In this document: positions 16,188 to 23,898 of the stretch, one piece after another
How positions within the stretch are numbered: the first letter of the stretch is position 1
Layout of the letters: each line of letters begins with the position of its first letter
Assembly (NCBI GenBank): GCA_017462755.1
Contig: JAFTQM010000050.1
Location: 1 to 35,825, forward strand
Reading direction: 5' to 3'
Length of the DNA stretch: 35,825 bases
DNA from: Lachnospiraceae bacterium
Lineage (GTDB): Bacteria > Bacillota > Clostridia > Lachnospirales > Lachnospiraceae
Made by a program: the position numbers and the translations under genes
Notes under the pieces: model-generated
Database searches by the model: none
Seen by the model: the letters and a program-made list of their open reading frames with translations, nothing else
What the model was told of the DNA's origin: nothing

Positions 16188-16889
16188 ATGGGACTGATTT
16201 CTTTTATTCGTGAAGAGATGGCAATCGTCAGAGAGCGTGACCCTGCAATAAAATCCAATATGGAGGTTTTTTTGTATCCAAGCTTTAAAGCGGTGGTACG
16301 CCATCGGATTGCCCATCGTTTGTATCAGAAGAAGCATTATTTTCTGGCACGTTGGTATTCCCAGCGGACGGTGCGCAAGACCGGAATCGAGATTCATCCG
16401 GGTGCAACGATTGGCAAGGGCTTCTTTATAGACCATGGGAATGGTGTGGTAATCGGTGAGACGGCAATCATCGGCGAGAATGTAACGCTGTATCAGGGCG
16501 TAACGTTAGGTGGTACCGGTAAGGAAAAGGGCAAGCGTCATCCGACGATTGGTGATAATGTAATGATTAGTGTGGGTGCCAAGGTGCTTGGCTCGTTTAC
16601 CGTTGGAGAAAATTCCAAAATCGGTGCCGGCTCGGTGGTGCTGTCGGAGGTACCGCCGAATTCAACGGTAGTCGGTGTACCGGGACGTGTCGTGAAGCGT
16701 GATAATATGAAGGTGCCGAGAGAGGAACTGGATCAGGTGCATTTGCCGGACCCGGTATTAAACGATTTGAACGACTTGAGAAACGAAAATATGCGCTTGA
16801 AGGCAGAGTTAGAAAAGCTGCATCTGACGCAGACAGAGTGTATCAAGTTGTTACAAAAGACCGAGGGAAAATCAGAGAAAGAAAGCTGA
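16188..16889 (+). CDS. cysE: Serine O-acetyltransferase CysE
   Basis: A 233-aa hexapeptide-repeat acetyltransferase that makes O-acetylserine from serine and acetyl-CoA, the first step of cysteine synthesis. The short helical N-terminus (residues 1–65; RERDPAIKSNMEVFLYPSFKAVVRHRIAHRLY) and the left-handed beta-helix (GIEIHPGATIGKGFFIDHGNGVVIGETAIIGENVTLYQGVTLGGTGKEKGKRHPTIGDNVMI) match the short epsilon-type SAT of Firmicutes. The last 45 residues form a leucine-rich coiled coil (LNDLNDLRNENMRLKAELEKLH), longer than in most family members and possibly an oligomerisation or CysK-docking element. A GGAAGGGAG ribosome site precedes the ATG. It is followed 22 nt later by mrnC. Confidence 0.95.
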   Translation: MGLISFIREEMAIVRERDPAIKSNMEVFLYPSFKAVVRHRIAHRLYQKKHYFLARWYSQRTVRKTGIEIHPGATIGKGFFIDHGNGVVIGETAIIGENVTLYQGVTLGGTGKEKGKRHPTIGDNVMISVGAKVLGSFTVGENSKIGAGSVVLSEVPPNSTVVGVPGRVVKRDNMKVPREELDQVHLPDPVLNDLNDLRNENMRLKAELEKLHLTQTECIKLLQKTEGKSEKES

Positions 16890-16911
16890 TTACCTTGCAT
16901 GGAGGAAATCA

Positions 16912-17493
16912 ATGGAACAGAATACAACCCTTATGGGTTTGGTGCGCCAGACCTTTGAACTGCCGGAACAGGACATTCGTACCTATTCTCCGCTGACACT
17001 GGCGTATATCGGTGATGCAATTTACGATTTAATTATTCGCACGATGCTGGTGGAAAAGGGAAACAGTCAGGTAAATAAGCTGCATCAGCGTGCCAGTGCC
17101 ATGGTAAAGGCGGTGGCGCAGAAGGAAATCATGTTAGTGATTGAGCCGTTATTGACCGAGGAGGAGCGTGGATATTATAAGCGTGGACGAAATGCCAAAT
17201 CGTATACCACCGCCAAAAACGCTTCGATAGGGGAATATCGGGTGGCGACCGGCTTTGAAGCATTGCTGGGCTTTTTGTATCTGACCGACCGGATGGAGCG
17301 GTTGATGGAGCTGGTAAAGCTTGGAGTAGAGCGGCTGCAGGAGCTGCCGGCGAGTGCGATGAATCATGCGAAGCTGGGTACGAAGGCGAAAGCCGGAAAG
17401 CTACAGACGCATCCGCAGGCGAAAGCGGAAGCGAAAAAAGATACGGATGTAATGGAAGCAGAAACTACAGCGGAATCGTGCACGGCGCCGTAA
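16912..17493 (+). CDS. mrnC: Mini-ribonuclease III (MrnC)
   Basis: A 193-aa RNase III-like domain without the double-stranded-RNA-binding part. In Bacillus subtilis this family matures 23S rRNA. LTLAYIGDAIYDLIIRTMLVE corresponds to the catalytic signature, with the acidic residues supplied by GDAIYD and, later, by FEALLGFLYL. RGRNAKSYTTAKNASIGEYRVATGFEALLGFLYL is typical. A Lys/Ala/Glu-rich tail from about residue 150 has no counterpart in short family members. GGAGG lies 8–12 nt before the ATG. In many Firmicutes cysS lies between cysE and mrnC; here it is absent. Confidence 0.93.
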   Translation: MEQNTTLMGLVRQTFELPEQDIRTYSPLTLAYIGDAIYDLIIRTMLVEKGNSQVNKLHQRASAMVKAVAQKEIMLVIEPLLTEEERGYYKRGRNAKSYTTAKNASIGEYRVATGFEALLGFLYLTDRMERLMELVKLGVERLQELPASAMNHAKLGTKAKAGKLQTHPQAKAEAKKDTDVMEAETTAESCTAP

Positions 17494-17521
17494 ATGTAGG
17501 CGAAGAAAGGAAGATAGTACC

Positions 17522-18271
17522 ATGAGATACGAGGAATTGACCATAGAAGGAAGAAACGCGGTGCTGGAGGCATTTCGCTCCGGTAAGACAATCGATAAGC
17601 TGTTTGTATTGGATGGCTGTCAGGATGGTCCGGTAAAAACGATTTTGAGAGAAGCCAAAAAGGGCGATACGATTGTATCCTTTGTAAAGAAGGAGCGTCT
17701 GGATCAGATGTCTGAAACCGGAAAGCATCAGGGTGTAATTGCATTTGCGGCAGCCTATGATTACGCAGAGGTGGAGGATATCTTAAAGGCAGCGCGCGAC
17801 AAGGGCGAGGCGCCGTTTATTATTATCTTGGATGGAATTGAAGACCCGCACAATCTGGGAGCAATGATTCGGACAGCAAATCAGGCAGGTGCGCACGGTA
17901 TCATCATACCGAAGCGCCGTGCGGTAGGTTTGACGGCAACAGTAGCGAAGGTAAGTGCCGGAGCGATTAATTATACTCCGGTAGCGAAGGTTACCAATCT
18001 GGTGCAGACGATGGAGCAGTTAAAGGAAGAGGGACTGTGGTTTGTTTGTGCGGATATGTCCGGCGAGGTTATGTATCGTCAGAATCTGACCGGTCCGATT
18101 GGTCTGGTAATCGGCAGTGAGGGTGAGGGAGTCAGCCGACTGGTAAAGGAAAAATGTGATTTTGTGACGAAGATACCGATGTACGGCGATATTGATTCGT
18201 TGAATGCTTCGGTAGCTATGGGAATTTTGACTTACGAAATTGTGCGCCAGCGGACAATGAGCAGCAAGTAA
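17522..18271 (+). CDS. rlmB: 23S rRNA (guanosine-2'-O-)-methyltransferase RlmB (TrmH/SpoU family)
   Basis: A 249-aa SPOUT methyltransferase. The N-terminal substrate-binding domain (1–90, IEGRNAVLEAFRSGKTIDKLFV … KHQGVIAFA) is followed by the knotted catalytic domain with LDGIEDPHNLGAMIRTANQAGAHG (motif 1), GLVIGSEGEGVSRLV (motif 2) and IPMYGDIDSLNASVAMGILTYE (motif 3). It is expected to methylate the ribose of G2251 (E. coli numbering) of 23S rRNA using SAM. It begins 28 nt after mrnC, has the AAGGAAG ribosome site, and is in its usual place ahead of sigH. Confidence 0.94.
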   Translation: MRYEELTIEGRNAVLEAFRSGKTIDKLFVLDGCQDGPVKTILREAKKGDTIVSFVKKERLDQMSETGKHQGVIAFAAAYDYAEVEDILKAARDKGEAPFIIILDGIEDPHNLGAMIRTANQAGAHGIIIPKRRAVGLTATVAKVSAGAINYTPVAKVTNLVQTMEQLKEEGLWFVCADMSGEVMYRQNLTGPIGLVIGSEGEGVSRLVKEKCDFVTKIPMYGDIDSLNASVAMGILTYEIVRQRTMSSK

Positions 18272-18339
18272 TTGCAAAGCGGGAGTTTTATCAGAGGGTA
18301 GGAGAATAGTCAGAACGAAAGAAGGATTCGGGGGGAATT

Positions 18340-18936
18340 ATGCAGCAAACAGATGAACAGCTGATTGCAGCAGTGCGTCAGGGAAATTCGGAGGCAATGG
18401 ACGCGCTGCTGGATCGATATAAGAATGTTGTAAAAAAAAGAGCCAGAGCAATGTTTCTGATTGGCGGGGAGCATGACGATTTATTGCAGGAGGGAATGAT
18501 TGGTCTGTACAAGGCAATCCGGGATTATAAGCCGGAGAAGGGAGCAGGCTTTGCAACCTTTGCCAATCTTTGTATTTCCAGACAGCTGTATACGGCGATT
18601 AAGCTGTCAAACACCATGAAAAATCAGCCACTCAATGACTATGTTTCATTTGAAGACAACGAGCATGAGGAACAGAGCGGAGAACACTATATTTTGGGCG
18701 TGTACGGCAGAGAAAACAGTAGTAATCCGGAGGAGCTGTTGCTGGAGCAGGAAAATATGGAGATGCTGACAGAGTATGTAAAAAAGGTCTTGAGTCCTTT
18801 TGAATTGGAGGTACTGGAGGTATATCTGGAGGAAGAAAGCTATGCGAAGGTGGCGAAGCGCATGGAGTGTAGTCTGAAGGTAATTGACAACGCGCTGCAG
18901 CGGATTCGCAAAAAGCTGGCAGAGATACGTTTGTAA
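18340..18936 (+). CDS. sigH: Sigma-70 family sporulation/stationary-phase sigma factor SigH
   Basis: A 198-aa sigma factor. Region 2 (about 25–90) has DDLLQEGMIGLYKAIRDYKPEKGAGFATFANLCISRQLYTAIK, the wording characteristic of Sigma-H. Region 4 (about 145–195) has LSPFELEVLEVYLEEESYAKVAKRMECSLKVIDNALQRIRKKL. GGGGGG precedes the ATG by 6 nt. The locus order mrnC–rlmB–sigH is the one found around SigH in Bacilli and Clostridia, although yacP/rae1, often between rlmB and sigH, is missing. In sporulating relatives SigH starts the sporulation cascade; whether this organism sporulates cannot be told from the window. A possible weak hairpin follows the stop. Confidence 0.93.
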   Translation: MQQTDEQLIAAVRQGNSEAMDALLDRYKNVVKKRARAMFLIGGEHDDLLQEGMIGLYKAIRDYKPEKGAGFATFANLCISRQLYTAIKLSNTMKNQPLNDYVSFEDNEHEEQSGEHYILGVYGRENSSNPEELLLEQENMEMLTEYVKKVLSPFELEVLEVYLEEESYAKVAKRMECSLKVIDNALQRIRKKLAEIRL

Positions 18937-18977
18937 CGGACAGAAAAAAGAAATTCAAGAAAAAAATACCTTTATTC

Positions 18978-19006
18978 TTGCAATTATCTGTCGATTGGTG
19001 TAAAAT
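18978..19006 (+). promoter_or_regulatory. Sigma-A promoter of the DUF1508 gene
   Basis: TTGCAA (18978–18983), 17 nt, TAAAAT (19001–19006), about 32 nt from the likely start site to the ATG. Confidence 0.8.
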
Positions 19007-19044
19007 TGTTTCATAAATTCTACACAGATATTAGGAGGTATATG

Positions 19045-19413
19045 ATGGGCAAGTTTGTAGTTCGCAAGACAAATACTGGTGTTAAGTTTGATTTAAAGGC
19101 AACCAACGGTCAGGTAATTGCTACTTCTGAGGTTTACAATTCCGACGCAGCATGCCAGAATGGTATTGAGAGCGTAAAGAAGAATGCTCCGGTAGCAGCG
19201 GTAGAGAATCAGACCGTAGAAGGCTATGCAACTGAGAAGCATCCGAAGTTTGAGATTTATAACGATAAGGCAGGCGAGTTCCGTTTCCGTTTAAAGGCAA
19301 CCAATGGTCAGATTATCGCAGTGAGTGAGGGATATACCACACTTGCAAATTGTCAGAATGGCGTAGAATCCGTAAAGAAGAATGCGCCGGACGCAGAGGT
19401 TGTAGAAGAGTAA
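19045..19413 (+). CDS. DUF1508 (YegP/UPF0339-like) small protein with two repeats
   Basis: A 122-aa protein made of two copies of the DUF1508 unit: KFVVRKTNTGVKFDLKATNGQVIATSEVYNSDAACQNGIESVKKNAP and KFEIYNDKAGEFRFRLKATNGQIIAVSEGYTTLANCQNGVESVKKNAP. Each is expected to fold as a beta-beta-alpha element. Function is unknown; the family is often abundant under stress. Of two adjacent ATGs (19042 and 19045), the second is 6 nt from AGGAGG and is preferred. Codons are strongly biased, which together with the good promoter indicates high expression. The next gene, 42 nt on, probably shares the transcript. Confidence 0.92.
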   Translation: MGKFVVRKTNTGVKFDLKATNGQVIATSEVYNSDAACQNGIESVKKNAPVAAVENQTVEGYATEKHPKFEIYNDKAGEFRFRLKATNGQIIAVSEGYTTLANCQNGVESVKKNAPDAEVVEE

Positions 19414-19455
19414 TACGCTTTTGTAGCGAAAGATTTAGAAATGGAGAATAGTCAG

Positions 19456-19674
19456 ATGGATATCAAAGAAAAGATTGAGGATCTTGTAGAAAAGATTACG
19501 AAGGACGACGAACTCAAGGAGATGTTCGAGAAGGAGCCGATTAAGGCAGTAGAGAAGGTTCTTGGCGTAGATTTACCGGACGATGTGGTAGAGAAGGTAA
19601 TCGACGGCGTTAAGGCGAAGCTGACCGCAGATAGCTTTTCTAAGGTAGCAGGCGCATTGAAGAAGCTGTTCTAA
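19456..19674 (+). CDS. Small acidic helical protein, unknown function
   Basis: A 72-aa protein with no recognised enzyme motif. The start at 19456 has GGAG 9 nt upstream; the in-frame ATG at 19441 has no ribosome site. The sequence reads as amphipathic helices: DIKEKIEDLVEKITKDDELKEMFEKEPIKAVEKVLG, then a break VDLPDD, then VVEKVIDGVKAKLTAD. The central part (F..EP.KAVEKVLGVDLPDDVVEKVIDG) looks like the leader region of Nif11/nitrile-hydratase-type RiPP precursors. There is no Gly-Gly cleavage site, no Cys/Ser/Thr-rich core and no modifying enzyme nearby. It is probably a small cytosolic protein rather than a precursor. A strong terminator follows. Confidence 0.75.
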   Translation: MDIKEKIEDLVEKITKDDELKEMFEKEPIKAVEKVLGVDLPDDVVEKVIDGVKAKLTADSFSKVAGALKKLF

Positions 19675-19688
19675 GAAAAATATGAGTA

Positions 19689-19732
19689 AAAAAGAGGTAT
19701 CGGACGTTTGAAACGTTTGGTACCTCTTTTTG
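19689..19732 (+). terminator. Rho-independent terminator after the 72-aa gene
   Basis: A long hairpin: AAAGAGGTATC pairs with GGTACCTCTTT, and an inner ACGTT/AACGT helix extends it. TTTTT follows. Confidence 0.9.
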
Positions 19733-19818
19733 TATGAAAGGGAATGGTTGTTTCGCGACCGCGCGTTAGAGCAAGAGCTTGCGGGCAAATTCTTTTACAG
19801 GAAAGAGGGGAGTATAAC

Positions 19819-19846
19819 AAAAAAGGATACTCATTCGAGTATCCTT
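19819..19846 (-). terminator. Terminator of tRNA-Thr
   Basis: On the minus strand a perfect 10-bp stem AAGGATACTC/GAGTATCCTT (19846–19837 and 19832–19823) with a 4-nt loop runs into TTTTTT. It begins 3 nt after the tRNA end. Confidence 0.93.
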
Positions 19847-19849
19847 ATA

Positions 19850-19921
19850 AGCTGATGACGGGAATTGAACCCGTGACCCCTTCCTTACCAAGGAAGTGCT
19901 CTACCTCTGAGCCACATCAGC
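19850..19921 (-). tRNA. tRNA-Thr (anticodon GGT)
   Basis: A 72-nt cloverleaf on the minus strand: acceptor GCTGATG/CATCAGC, D arm GGCTCAGAGGTAGAGC, anticodon stem CTTCC/GGAAG with loop TTGGTAA (GGT, plus-strand ACC at 19887–19889) and T loop TTCAATT. CCA is not encoded. Confidence 0.95.
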
Positions 19922-19947
19922 AAGCTTGTCTCTCAAGCACGAATCTA

Positions 19948-19976
19948 ATGATAGCACAGGTTGAAGAAAAATGCAA
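19948..19976 (-). promoter_or_regulatory. Sigma-A promoter of tRNA-Thr
   Basis: On the minus strand: TTGCAT (19976–19971), 17 nt, TATCAT (19953–19948), 26 nt before the tRNA. Confidence 0.75.
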
Positions 19977-20015
19977 GCATTATTTTAAAAAAATTTAAAT
20001 TTTTTGTGTAATAGC

Positions 20016-20044
20016 TTCAATTCGTCCGTTTGGTGTGTTATACT
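20016..20044 (+). promoter_or_regulatory. Possible sigma-A promoter of pepF
   Basis: TTCAAT (20016–20021), 17 nt, TATACT (20039–20044). The -35 is weak and the -10 good. The pepF ATG is 54 nt further. Confidence 0.5.
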
Positions 20045-20097
20045 GTAAAAAGAAAAAAGGCTGAAAAGCCGCTAAAATCAAGGATTGGAGAAAAGAT

Positions 20098-21852
20098 ATG
20101 AATAAGGAATGGTCGTTGGAAGAACTTTACAAAGGATATGAGGATTCTGCATTTCAGGAGGATATCAAGAAGCTGGAGCAGGCAGTTGCAACCTTTAACC
20201 GCTTGGCAGGAAATCTGGATGCGGCACAGCCGGCGAAAAGTATTCGCGAAATGCTGCTGGCATCGGAGGAGCTGACAGCACTGGCAGAGAGATTGTTTGT
20301 ATTCTGCTCACTGAAGCAGAGCGTCAATACTTCGGACAATGATGCCGTAGCGTATATGGGAAAAATGGAGGATATGCTGAGCAATACGGCTAAGGCAGAT
20401 ACGGTGCTGGAGCAGTTTGTGGCAGCGCAGGAGAACTTAGAGGAACTGATTGCCTCAGATGATATATTAAAGGAATATGAGTACAAGTTAAAGCGAATCA
20501 AGCGGGAAGCGTGCTATTTGCTGAGCGAGGAGGTTGAGGAAGCCGTATCCAAGCTGAATGCATCGTCAGGAACGGCATGGTCGGATATGCACAGCTACCT
20601 GACCTCTACGGTAAAGGTAGACTATGAGGGCAAGGAAATGACCCTGCCGGCAATCCGTAATCTGGCATACAGCAAGGATGCCGCTGTGCGCAAGGCGGCA
20701 TATGAGGCGGAGCTTGCCAGCTACGAGAAAATCAAGGATGCGATCACCTTTTCCTTAAACAGCATCAAAAAGCAGGTATTGACGATGGTAGAGCTGCGCG
20801 GATATGAGTCGCCGCTTGATATGACATTACAGCAGTCCGGAATGCAGAAAGAAACGCTGGATGCGATGTTTACGGCGATGAAGGAATATTTTCCGAAGTT
20901 TCACCAGTATTTAAAGAGAAAGGGAGAACTGCTCGGTCACAAGAATGGTCTGCCGTGGTATGAGCTGTTTGCACCGATGGGCAGTGTCAGCCGTACCTTT
21001 ACGACGGAGGAGGCAAAGGATTATCTGGTAAATCTGTTACGTGGCTTCGCTCCGGATTTAGCAGAGATGGTAGAACGCGCGTTTGATGAGGCTTGGATTG
21101 ATTTTTATCCGCACGAGGGTAAGGTAGGCGGTGCGTTCTGCTGCAATGTGCAGGGCTTAAAGCAGAGCCGTATCCTGACGAATTTTGACGGAAGCCTGAG
21201 TGATGTGGTAACTCTGGCACACGAGCTGGGACATGCATATCATAATGTGCAGATTCACAATCATCGTCCGGGCAATACCGATTATTCGATGCCGGTCGCA
21301 GAAACCGCTTCTACCTTTAATGAGACGGTGGTTATGGACGCGGCAATCGCGGCAGCGGATAAGGAGGAGCGGATTGCGTTGATTGAAAGCCAGCTGCAGG
21401 ACATTACGCAGATTATGTGTGATATTTATTCCAGATACTTATTTGAGAGTGCGGTATTTGACAATCGCAATGAGGGCTTTATGTTTGCAGATCAGCTCAA
21501 GGAAATGATGCTTTCTGCACAGAAGGAGGCATATGGTGACGGTCTGGATGCCGAGTGCCTGCATCCGTATATGTGGGTGTGCAAGTGACATTATTATTCG
21601 ACCGGAAACAGCTTCTACAACTTCCCATATGCATTCGGCGGCTTGTTTGCACGTGGTCTGTATGCAAAATACAAGGAGGAGGGAGAGGGATTTTTGCCGA
21701 AGTATCGTGCGTTATTGCATGCGACTCCGGTTTGCAGTGTTGAGGATGCTGCAAAGATTGCAGGCATTGATTTGACGAACCCTGATTTCTTCCGCAAGAG
21801 CTTACAGAGCTATGCGGAGCGTATTGATGAATTTTTGGAATTGACGAAATGA
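20098..21852 (+). pseudogene. pepF: Oligoendopeptidase F (PepF, M3 family) interrupted by one in-frame TGA
   Basis: The frame encodes a zinc metallopeptidase that trims oligopeptides in the cytosol. The M3 active site is intact: TLAHELGHAYHN with His375, Glu376 and His379. Translation from 20098 (GGAG upstream) runs 496 codons and meets TGA at 21586–21588. The same frame continues without another stop to 21852, with HYYSTGNSFYNFPYAFGGLFARGLYAKYKEEG and the family C-terminus. The family normally reads HPYMWxCKGHYYS here, so the TGA replaces a conserved Gly, a one-base change from GGA. Total length (585 codons including the stop) is normal. Other genes in the window use TGA as stop, so recoding to Gly is unlikely. 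A recent nonsense mutation or a sequencing error is most probable; leaky readthrough (TGA followed by C) is possible. Confidence 0.88.
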
Positions 21853-22958
21853 TGAAACGATTATTACGATTAAAACGAATTTGGATTTTATTATTATATC
21901 CGCTGGCATTTTTGATGCTGTTTATAGCGTCAAAATCTGCTTGGGCGGCAGAGCATATTTTTGCCAGAGGCATTTTTAAAGCAATCAAGTGGATTATGGC
22001 GCATATCACCGGGTTATTGCCGTTTTCATTGATGGAAATCGGCATTCTGGTGCTTCCGGTGGCAGCAGTGGTACTCTTGGTGGTGTCGATTGTGCGTATG
22101 ATCTTGAAGAAAGAGGAGCGGCTGTTCCGATTTTGTAAGGGAGTCATGAATCTGCTCTGTATCGGCGCGATTGTGGTATTTTTGCTATTTATCGGCTGCT
22201 CAATCAATTATTACCGATATACGCTGGCAGAACATTTGGAGCTGACGATTGAACCGGCATCGGGCGAGGAGCTGTACGAGCTGGTGGTCAGTCTGGCACA
22301 GGAGACCTCTGAGGTACGCGAGCAGCTGACGGATTGCGAGAATGAGGCAGGAGTTTACGAGCTGTCCTTTTCGACCAAGGAGCTTGGCAAGAAAGCAGTC
22401 AGTGCCTTTAAAAATCTGGCAGAGGAGCACTCGATTTTTGCAGGTTATTATCCGCAGCCGAAGCGAATAATCTTTTCAAGGGCGATGTCGGAGACCCAGC
22501 TGACCGGAATATTCTGTCCGTTTACGATGGAGGCAAATGTCAACATTGATGTGCCGGATTATTCGATTGGCTCGACAATGTGTCATGAGCTGGCACACCT
22601 GAATGGTTTTATCCGGGAGGATGAGGCGAATTATATTTCGTATCTGGCAGCGTGTGCTTCGGAGGACATCGAGCTGCAATACAGCGGGTTGATGGAAGCT
22701 CTGATTTTGTCCGGCAATGCGCTGTATCGAAAGGATGCCGATTTGTATGCCAAGGCACGAGGATATTATTCGGAGGCGGTGCTGCGGGATTTGCGGGATA
22801 ATTCGGAATATTGGAAGCAGTATGAGGATACGGTCATCAGCAATACCACGGAAAAAATCAACGACACTTATCTCAAGGCAAACCATCAGGAGGATGGGGT
22901 GCAGAGCTATGGGCGTATGGTAGACTTGTTGCTGGCAGCGTATAAGAAGGAGAAATAG
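21849..22958 (+). CDS. DUF3810 family membrane protein with a zinc-peptidase motif
   Basis: A 369-aa protein with three N-terminal transmembrane helices (about 12–32, 60–85, 100–122; e.g. IWILLLYPLAFLMLFIASKSAW and LLCIGAIVVFLLFIGCS) and a large outer domain. That domain carries STMCHELAHLNGFIREDEANYISYLA, an HExxH motif with a downstream Glu, as in gluzincin-like peptidases. The family (DUF3810) has no established function. The gene overlaps the last codons of pepF (start 21849, pepF stop 21850–21852), so the two are translationally coupled. Pairing of a membrane protease-like protein with a cytosolic oligopeptidase may mean linked peptide turnover; this is inference. If pepF is truly truncated, coupling to this gene would suffer. 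Confidence 0.82.
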   Translation: MMKRLLRLKRIWILLLYPLAFLMLFIASKSAWAAEHIFARGIFKAIKWIMAHITGLLPFSLMEIGILVLPVAAVVLLVVSIVRMILKKEERLFRFCKGVMNLLCIGAIVVFLLFIGCSINYYRYTLAEHLELTIEPASGEELYELVVSLAQETSEVREQLTDCENEAGVYELSFSTKELGKKAVSAFKNLAEEHSIFAGYYPQPKRIIFSRAMSETQLTGIFCPFTMEANVNIDVPDYSIGSTMCHELAHLNGFIREDEANYISYLAACASEDIELQYSGLMEALILSGNALYRKDADLYAKARGYYSEAVLRDLRDNSEYWKQYEDTVISNTTEKINDTYLKANHQEDGVQSYGRMVDLLLAAYKKEK

Positions 22959-22968
22959 CAGCAAGAAC

Positions 22969-22996
22969 TTGACATTTTATGAGAACCTGCTATAAT
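22969..22996 (+). promoter_or_regulatory. Sigma-A promoter of the cell-wall hydrolase gene
   Basis: TTGACA (22969–22974), 16 nt, TATAAT (22991–22996): both boxes are perfect, with a spacer one base shorter than optimal. Confidence 0.9.
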
Positions 22997-22998
22997 AT

Positions 22999-23033
22999 GT
23001 TACGGAATTGTTACAAAGGTTACGAAAATGTTA
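22999..23033 (+). repeat. Four phased GTTA(C) direct repeats over the transcription start
   Basis: GTTAC at 22999, 23010 and 23019 and GTTA at 23030, with intervals of 11, 9 and 11 nt, about three helical turns overall. They cover the expected start site and 5' leader of the cell-wall hydrolase gene, where a repressor could bind. Confidence 0.5.
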
Positions 23034-23044
23034 AGGAGATTTGT

Positions 23045-23716
23045 ATGCGAGGGAAAAAACTTGTTTCAATTTTACTTATGCTGTGCCTGATTGCAGCGAG
23101 CGGTCAGAGCTTGGTCTATGCAGAGGAGACCACCGGAGAAGCAAAGAAGGAAAATGTGCTTTCCATTGAAGTTTCGAATGTAACCAACACATTGATGAGC
23201 GGATTGGCTCAGTCCGTAGCAGCGACGATTTCGCAGGAGCAGGCAAAGCTGCCAAAGTATACGGAAGAAGAGTTGATGTACCTTTCCTGTATTATTTATT
23301 GTGAAGCAGGAAATCAGGATTATGACGGTAAGGTTGCGGTAGCAAATGTAGTCATGAATCGTGCGAAAAGTGATTTGTTTGATCATGTAAACACGATTGA
23401 AGAGGTAATTTATGATTGCGAGCGTTGGGGGAGACAGTTCAGCCCTGCGTATAAGCGTGATTCCAACGGAAAGTGGACGACCAAGGGAAGCTCGTTAGAA
23501 AAAGCATTGACCATGTATCAGACCGGAGTGTATCCGAAGGACTGGCAGGAGCCGCAGATGGAAGAGTGTATTATCGCGGCCAAGGCAGCTTTGGAAGGAG
23601 AGTATGTATTAAAGGGAGAATACCTGTACTTTAATATGTCGATTTCAAAGAGTAAAGAGAAGTGTAAGAAGAACGGAAAAACATATCAGGTTATTGGATG
23701 TCATATCTTTTATTAG
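23045..23716 (+). CDS. Secreted cell-wall hydrolase (SleB/Hydrolase_2 type)
   Basis: A 223-aa protein. ATG 23045 is chosen because AAGGAG lies just upstream and the signal peptide (MRGKKLVSILLMLCLIAASGQSLVYAEE, cleavage after about residue 26) starts there. A linker of about 50 residues is followed by the Hydrolase_2 domain with YLSCIIYCEAGNQDYDGKVAVANVVMNRAKSD, where the Glu in CEAGNQ is the presumed catalytic residue. QFSPAYKRDSNGKW and the C-terminal YLYFNMSISKSKEKCKKNGKTYQVIGCHIFY complete it. In spore formers this domain acts as a cortex-lytic transglycosylase; vegetative copies such as this one remodel peptidoglycan. It is monocistronic, with its own consensus promoter and a hairpin behind it. 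Confidence 0.9.
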   Translation: MRGKKLVSILLMLCLIAASGQSLVYAEETTGEAKKENVLSIEVSNVTNTLMSGLAQSVAATISQEQAKLPKYTEEELMYLSCIIYCEAGNQDYDGKVAVANVVMNRAKSDLFDHVNTIEEVIYDCERWGRQFSPAYKRDSNGKWTTKGSSLEKALTMYQTGVYPKDWQEPQMEECIIAAKAALEGEYVLKGEYLYFNMSISKSKEKCKKNGKTYQVIGCHIFY

Positions 23717-23749
23717 AGAAACATTTTTTAAGCCGTTGCAAAGAGAATC

Positions 23750-23790
23750 CAACCCATCGCGGATGTGCCTGCGATGGGTTGTTCGTTTGT
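23750..23790 (+). terminator. Likely terminator after the cell-wall hydrolase gene
   Basis: An 11-bp stem (AACCCATCGC with GCGATGGGTT, plus one C:G pair) and a 10-nt loop. The following GTTCGTTTGT is only partly T-rich. Confidence 0.7.
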
Positions 23791-23813
23791 GGCGGCTTTT
23801 GCAGTTGTATCTG

Positions 23814-23842
23814 TTGACAGGCGTGCAATTAATTTATATAAT
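23814..23842 (+). promoter_or_regulatory. Perfect sigma-A promoter of the esterase–MarR–GH43 operon
   Basis: TTGACA (23814–23819), 17 nt, TATAAT (23837–23842). A palindromic operator follows directly. Confidence 0.93.
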
Positions 23843-23843
23843 G

Positions 23844-23859
23844 AATTAGAAATCTAATT
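23844..23859 (+). promoter_or_regulatory. MarR-type palindromic operator
   Basis: AATTAGA-AA-TCTAATT is a perfect 16-bp inverted repeat beginning two bases after the -10 box and covering the expected start site near 23849. It contains TTAG-N4-CTAA, close to known MarR-family half-site arrangements. The MarR gene is third in the operon behind it, so repression by its own product is the simplest model. Confidence 0.75.
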
Positions 23860-23898
23860 AGAGAATAAATAAAAGCAATGTATGGGAGGATTACAATT

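Noticed and set aside
19456-19674. Bacteriocin or RiPP precursor
   Set aside because: Only the leader-like half is present; there is no cleavage site, core peptide, modification enzyme or exporter nearby.
19744-19998. 84-codon plus-strand frame
   Set aside because: It runs across the tRNA-Thr gene and its terminator on the opposite strand and has no ribosome site.
21586-21588. Selenocysteine or TGA=Gly recoding in pepF
   Set aside because: The replaced residue is Gly, not Cys; no clear SECIS-like hairpin follows, and several other genes here end in TGA.
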